Part shown: positions 7,811 through 10,115 of the stretch, in pieces
How positions within the stretch are numbered: the first letter of the stretch is position 1
Layout: each line of letters opens with the position of its first letter
Assembly: GCA_027623845.1 (NCBI GenBank)
Contig: JAQBUJ010000065.1
Span: 1 to 10,115 of the forward strand
Source of the DNA: Pseudomonadota bacterium
GTDB lineage: Bacteria > Pseudomonadota > Alphaproteobacteria > Thalassobaculales > Thalassobaculaceae
Direction: 5' to 3'
DNA length: 10,115 bases
Translations under genes and position numbers: made by a program
Notes under the pieces: model-generated
Told to the model about the DNA's origin: nothing
The model's input: only the letters and a program-made list of their open reading frames with translations
The model's database searches: none

Positions 7811-8575
7811 TCAGGAGGGGTCGGTGATCATCCGACCGCCATCAATGGTGATGGTTTGGCCGGTAAGGTAATTGCCCGCCGCCGTCGCCAGGCTGGCTGC
7901 CAGGATACCGATATCGTCGGGCTCGCCAAGGCGTCCAAGCGGGGTCATCCGCTCCGCCGCCGCGGTTTTCTTCGGGTCCTGCCAAAGTTCACGGGCGAAA
8001 TCGGTCCGGATCAGGCCCGGGGCGATGGCGTTGACCCGGATATTATGCGCGCCCCACTCGACGGCGAGGTTACGCACCAATTGCTGCTCGGCCGCCTTGG
8101 AGAGCGAGTACAGGCCGAGATTTTTGCTGCCCTTAAAGCCGCCGATGCTGGAGATGACGATGACCACGCCATCCTTACGCTCGGCCATCTCCGGGCAGAC
8201 CATATTGCAGAGCCAGAAAACGCTTTTGACATTGGTGTCCATGATCTTCTCATAGGCGCCGTCGCCGGCCTCGTGCATGGGGCCATAGACCGGGTTGGTC
8301 GCCGCGTTGCAAACCAGAATGTCGATTTTCCCATAGGCCTTATGGGTATCGGCGACCAGCGCCTCCAGCGCGTCCTTACTGCCGATGTGGCAGGGGATCG
8401 CCGTTGCTTCATGGCCCTTGTCGCGGATCGATTGGGCCACCGCCTCGCAGGCATCGGCCTTGCGACTGGAGATCACCACCTTGGCGCCCAAGGCGGCCAT
8501 GTTTTCGGCGATGGACTTACCGATACCCTTGGTGGACCCGGTGACCACCGCCACCTTTCCGGTCAGATCGAACAT
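7811..8575 (-). CDS. Short-chain dehydrogenase/reductase, DHRS4-like, probably NADP(H)-dependent
   Basis: This classical SDR has 254 residues: the cofactor loop TGSTKGIG at 12-19, NAA at 90-92, and a full catalytic tetrad N115, S143, Y156 and K160 (YSLSK). The second strand ends in SSRK (36-39) with R38, which favours NADP(H). The stretches CHIG (62-65), ILVCNAATNP (86-95) and APGLIRTDFARELW (185-198) resemble the DHRS4 carbonyl-reductase/retinol-dehydrogenase group more than FabG. A carbonyl-to-alcohol reduction would supply a hydroxyacyl-CoA for the kinase made by the next gene (inference). The start at 8575 has AGGAG (8589-8585) with 9 bases between. Its TGA overlaps the ribosome binding site of the kinase gene, 10 bases before that gene's ATG. 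The substrate is not readable from sequence. Confidence 0.92.
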   Translation of the reverse strand: MFDLTGKVAVVTGSTKGIGKSIAENMAALGAKVVISSRKADACEAVAQSIRDKGHEATAIPCHIGSKDALEALVADTHKAYGKIDILVCNAATNPVYGPMHEAGDGAYEKIMDTNVKSVFWLCNMVCPEMAERKDGVVIVISSIGGFKGSKNLGLYSLSKAAEQQLVRNLAVEWGAHNIRVNAIAPGLIRTDFARELWQDPKKTAAAERMTPLGRLGEPDDIGILAASLATAAGNYLTGQTITIDGGRMITDPS

Positions 8576-8607
8576 TTGCGCAAGCTCCTGGTTGTCGGAT
8601 TATAGTG

Positions 8608-9396
8608 TCAGGTGGCGGTCAGTCCGCCATCGACGACGATTTCGGCGCCGGTGGTGAACTTGGCGTCATCACTGGCGAGGTAAAAAATCGCCCCGGCGAT
8701 ATCATCGGCGCGGCCCAGCCGGCCCATCGGCGAAGCGCCTTCCAGGGCCAGGCGATAGCGATCCGGCGCCCGGTGCTGGTCGACCATCCCATCGACCATC
8801 GGGGTGTCGGTATAGGACGGGTGAACCGAGTTGCAGCGAATGCCATAGCCCTTGCGCGCGCAATGCAGCGCCACCGACTTGGTCAACAATCGGACCGAGC
8901 CTTTCGAGGCGCAATAGGCGGCAAGCTGCGGCGCGCCGATAATCCCGGCGACACTGGCGATATTGACGATCGAGCCGCCGTCGCCGCTCTGCTTCATCAG
9001 CGCGATGCCGTGCTTGCAGCCAAGGAACGGGCCGTCGGCATTGACCGCATGGATCTGCCGCCATTCCTCCAAGGTCGCGTCCTCGATCGAGCCGCCGGTG
9101 CCGACCCCGGCATTGTTCACCAGAATATCCAGCCGGCCATGCGCGGCGCGCACCGCCTCGATCGCGGCGATCCAGCTCGGCTCGCTGGTCACATCATGGG
9201 CCACGAAAATCACCGCCCCGCCGTCGCTGCGAAGGCTTTGTGCCGCCGCTTCACCGGCCTCGGCATTGATATCGCTCATCACCACGGCAGCGCCCTGGGA
9301 GACGAACATCCGAGTCGTCGCCAGACCAATGCCCGACGCCGCACCGGTCACCAGCGCGATCTTGCCGGTCAGTCGTCCCGACCCCGCTCCGGACAT
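8608..9396 (-). CDS. Short-chain dehydrogenase/reductase, probably NAD-dependent
   Basis: This is a second classical SDR, 262 residues long, and first gene of the - strand operon. It has TGAASGIG at 17-24, NNAG at 94-97, and the tetrad N119, S148, Y161 and K165 (YCASK). The second strand ends in VVMSDIN with D42, which points to NAD(H). It resembles cyclopentanol-dehydrogenase/hydroxysteroid-dehydrogenase-like SDRs (RCNSVHPSYTDTPMVDG at 187-203). The usual HPG before the substrate loop is HPS here (S194), a small deviation. The ATG at 9396 has a GGGGGAG site with about 8 bases between, and the gene lies 32 bases before the next SDR. The pair of SDRs with opposite cofactor preference could oxidise one hydroxyl and reduce another carbonyl, or invert a hydroxyl centre. 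Substrate unknown. Confidence 0.92.
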   Translation of the reverse strand: MSGAGSGRLTGKIALVTGAASGIGLATTRMFVSQGAAVVMSDINAEAGEAAAQSLRSDGGAVIFVAHDVTSEPSWIAAIEAVRAAHGRLDILVNNAGVGTGGSIEDATLEEWRQIHAVNADGPFLGCKHGIALMKQSGDGGSIVNIASVAGIIGAPQLAAYCASKGSVRLLTKSVALHCARKGYGIRCNSVHPSYTDTPMVDGMVDQHRAPDRYRLALEGASPMGRLGRADDIAGAIFYLASDDAKFTTGAEIVVDGGLTAT

Positions 9397-9422
9397 GGTG
9401 TTTCTCCCCCAAAACCGGCGAC

Positions 9423-9435
9423 CATCCGTTGGATG
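9423..9435. repeat. Small inverted repeat in the leader of the - strand operon
   Basis: CATCC-GTT-GGATG is a 5-bp inverted repeat with a three-base centre between the predicted transcription start and the ribosome binding site. It could be a repressor half-site pair, as many fatty-acid operons are controlled by TetR-type regulators, or a weak RNA hairpin. At this size it may be chance. Confidence 0.2.
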
Positions 9436-9461
9436 ATCGCATTCGCTACTGTTTTCGTACC

Positions 9462-9490
9462 CTTATACGGTTGAGATACGGCACTGTCGA
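9462..9490 (-). promoter_or_regulatory. Sigma70-type promoter for the SDR-SDR-kinase operon
   Basis: Reading the - strand, TCGACA (9490-9485) and TATAAG (9467-9462) are separated by 17 bases. Each hexamer differs from consensus at one position and the spacing is ideal. Transcription would begin near 9455, giving a leader of about 60 bases before the ATG at 9396. It is the only strong promoter-like pair noticed in the window. Confidence 0.55.
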
Positions 9491-10080
9491 GAAACACTCA
9501 GAGTATCCCATAGGACTTTGAAATATAACGATTGCTAAGAGAGAAAAAAACGACTTGGGGCGAGGTTCGTTAAAAACGTCGTGCGAGCCATCGCCAGGAC
9601 TCTGTTGGCCACTTGCTTGATGCGCATGGCAAGAGTGGGACCGTCCATTGTACCACTTTTCTATGAGGAAGTTATCGCCGAATGGGAGGACGAAAGTCGT
9701 TTAAATGTGTTTGTTTTACTGATGCTGCTTTTTGGGTACGACGAAAGGATTGCCTTCCAGTGCCCACGCTTGCGCGTTGTGTTGATACAAAAGCGAATAG
9801 TATCGTAATTGCGATTCTGTTAAGATAAAACGATGATAGATAGTGAAGTTCCTCATTCTCAAAATTTGAAAATTATCCGCGACGAAGCGGCTAGAGTAAC
9901 GCTCGATATGTTACAAACTCGAGCAAGCGCCCAGCGCTTGGTGCTATTTAGCATCGCCGTGTTAGGGCAGGGCTGTTCAACCCGCATTTCCCAGGTGAAC
10001 CGTTCATTTGACGCCAGCACTGCGCGATTATGGTATACATATCAGTATGTTGGGTTGGTTGGAGGGCGGGTAAGATGCGG
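9481..10080. other. AT-richer stretch without a confident gene
   Basis: By hand count, 282 of 600 bases are G or C (47%), against about 60-73% in sampled lines of the neighbouring genes. There is no recognisable tRNA, rRNA, CRISPR or clear terminator. Two weak open frames lie here (9581-9808, and 9833 to the right edge). The change in composition marks the end of the catabolic cluster and suggests transferred or decaying DNA. Confidence 0.6.
9581..9808 (+). CDS. Doubtful small ORF, hypothetical
   Basis: A 75-codon frame starts at GTG 9581, with an internal ATG at 9620. I recognise no family. The middle is hydrophobic (NVFVLLMLLFGY at residues 42-53) but short for a membrane helix, and the rest is mixed and basic. 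No convincing ribosome binding site precedes the GTG or the ATG. Codon use is more AT-rich than in the neighbouring genes. It may be a chance frame or a relic. Confidence 0.15.
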   Translation: MRAIARTLLATCLMRMARVGPSIVPLFYEEVIAEWEDESRLNVFVLLMLLFGYDERIAFQCPRLRVVLIQKRIVS

Positions 10081-10115
10081 AACCCAGAGGGTGAAGCCAA
10101 TTTGCCGCCTTTGCG
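9833..10115 (+). CDS. Open frame running off the right edge, possibly the N terminus of an IS630-type transposase
   Basis: From ATG 9833 the frame stays open for 94 codons to the window end, so the C terminus is missing. Residues 34-77 read as a possible helix-turn-helix: QRLVLFSIAVLGQG, then STRISQ, then STARLW, then YVGLVGG. The order of a hydrophobic helix, an Ile-containing helix, a T-x-x-x-W helix and a GL-x-G motif recalls the front of IS630/Tc1-type transposases (pattern R-x-x-L-x-x-x-G-x-S, I-A, T-V-x-x-W, G-L-x-G-L), although spacing differs by one residue in places. There is no good ribosome binding site. A diverged or broken copy is likely if the family call is right; it could also be chance. 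Confidence 0.25.
   Translation, partial: MIDSEVPHSQNLKIIRDEAARVTLDMLQTRASAQRLVLFSIAVLGQGCSTRISQVNRSFDASTARLWYTYQYVGLVGGRVRCGTQRVKPICRLC

Noticed and set aside
7778..9474. Long + strand open frames (7778-8605 and 8605-9474) opposite the two SDR genes
   Set aside because: The - strand frames carry complete SDR catalytic tetrads; the + strand translations are low-complexity, Gly/Arg/His-rich and match no family I know.
9924..9940. Perfect inverted repeat CAAGCGC-CCA-GCGCTTG
   Set aside because: No T run follows on either strand, and a 7-bp stem of this kind is near chance level in 700 bases; it also lies inside the doubtful open frame.

Overview
The window looks like the chromosome of an alphaproteobacterium, perhaps Rhodospirillales-like. 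Its coding part has high GC, codon choice favours G or C at third positions, and the acyl-CoA dehydrogenase pair resembles the PimC/PimD type known from Rhodopseudomonas. The assignment is inferred from gene content and protein style; no rRNA or other marker is present. Almost all of it is acyl-CoA catabolism.

Positions 1-6652 (+ strand) hold five tightly spaced genes that read as one beta-oxidation operon, cut at its 5' end: a bifunctional enoyl-CoA hydratase/3-hydroxyacyl-CoA dehydrogenase (partial), a thiolase, two acyl-CoA dehydrogenases resembling the large (PimC) and small (PimD) subunits of pimeloyl-CoA dehydrogenase, and a third acyl-CoA dehydrogenase of the ACAD10/ACAD11 class. The order hydratase/dehydrogenase, thiolase, large ACAD, small ACAD recalls the pim operon of Rhodopseudomonas palustris. 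The acyl-CoA ligase of that operon is not in this position. A strong hairpin with a T-rich tail (6677-6706) closes the operon.

Positions 9396-6751 (- strand) hold a convergent three-gene operon: an NAD-type short-chain dehydrogenase, a DHRS4-like NADP-type short-chain dehydrogenase, and an aminoglycoside-phosphotransferase-fold kinase of the kind fused to the N terminus of vertebrate ACAD10/ACAD11. A good sigma70-type promoter lies at 9462-9490.

The most interesting point is that the two halves of an ACAD11-like enzyme, kinase and dehydrogenase, are separate genes facing each other at the convergent junction. In levulinate catabolism (Lva, Pseudomonas putida) a homologous kinase phosphorylates the 4-hydroxyl of a 4-hydroxyacyl-CoA, and the ACAD then leads to loss of phosphate and an enoyl-CoA. 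Here the reductases, kinase, ACAD, hydratase/dehydrogenase and thiolase together could form an oxo- or hydroxyacyl-CoA degradation module. That pathway is inference.

Positions 9397-10115 lack any confident gene. GC falls to about 47% (hand count, 9481-10080). An open frame running off the right edge (9833 onward) faintly resembles the helix-turn-helix front of an IS630-type transposase.
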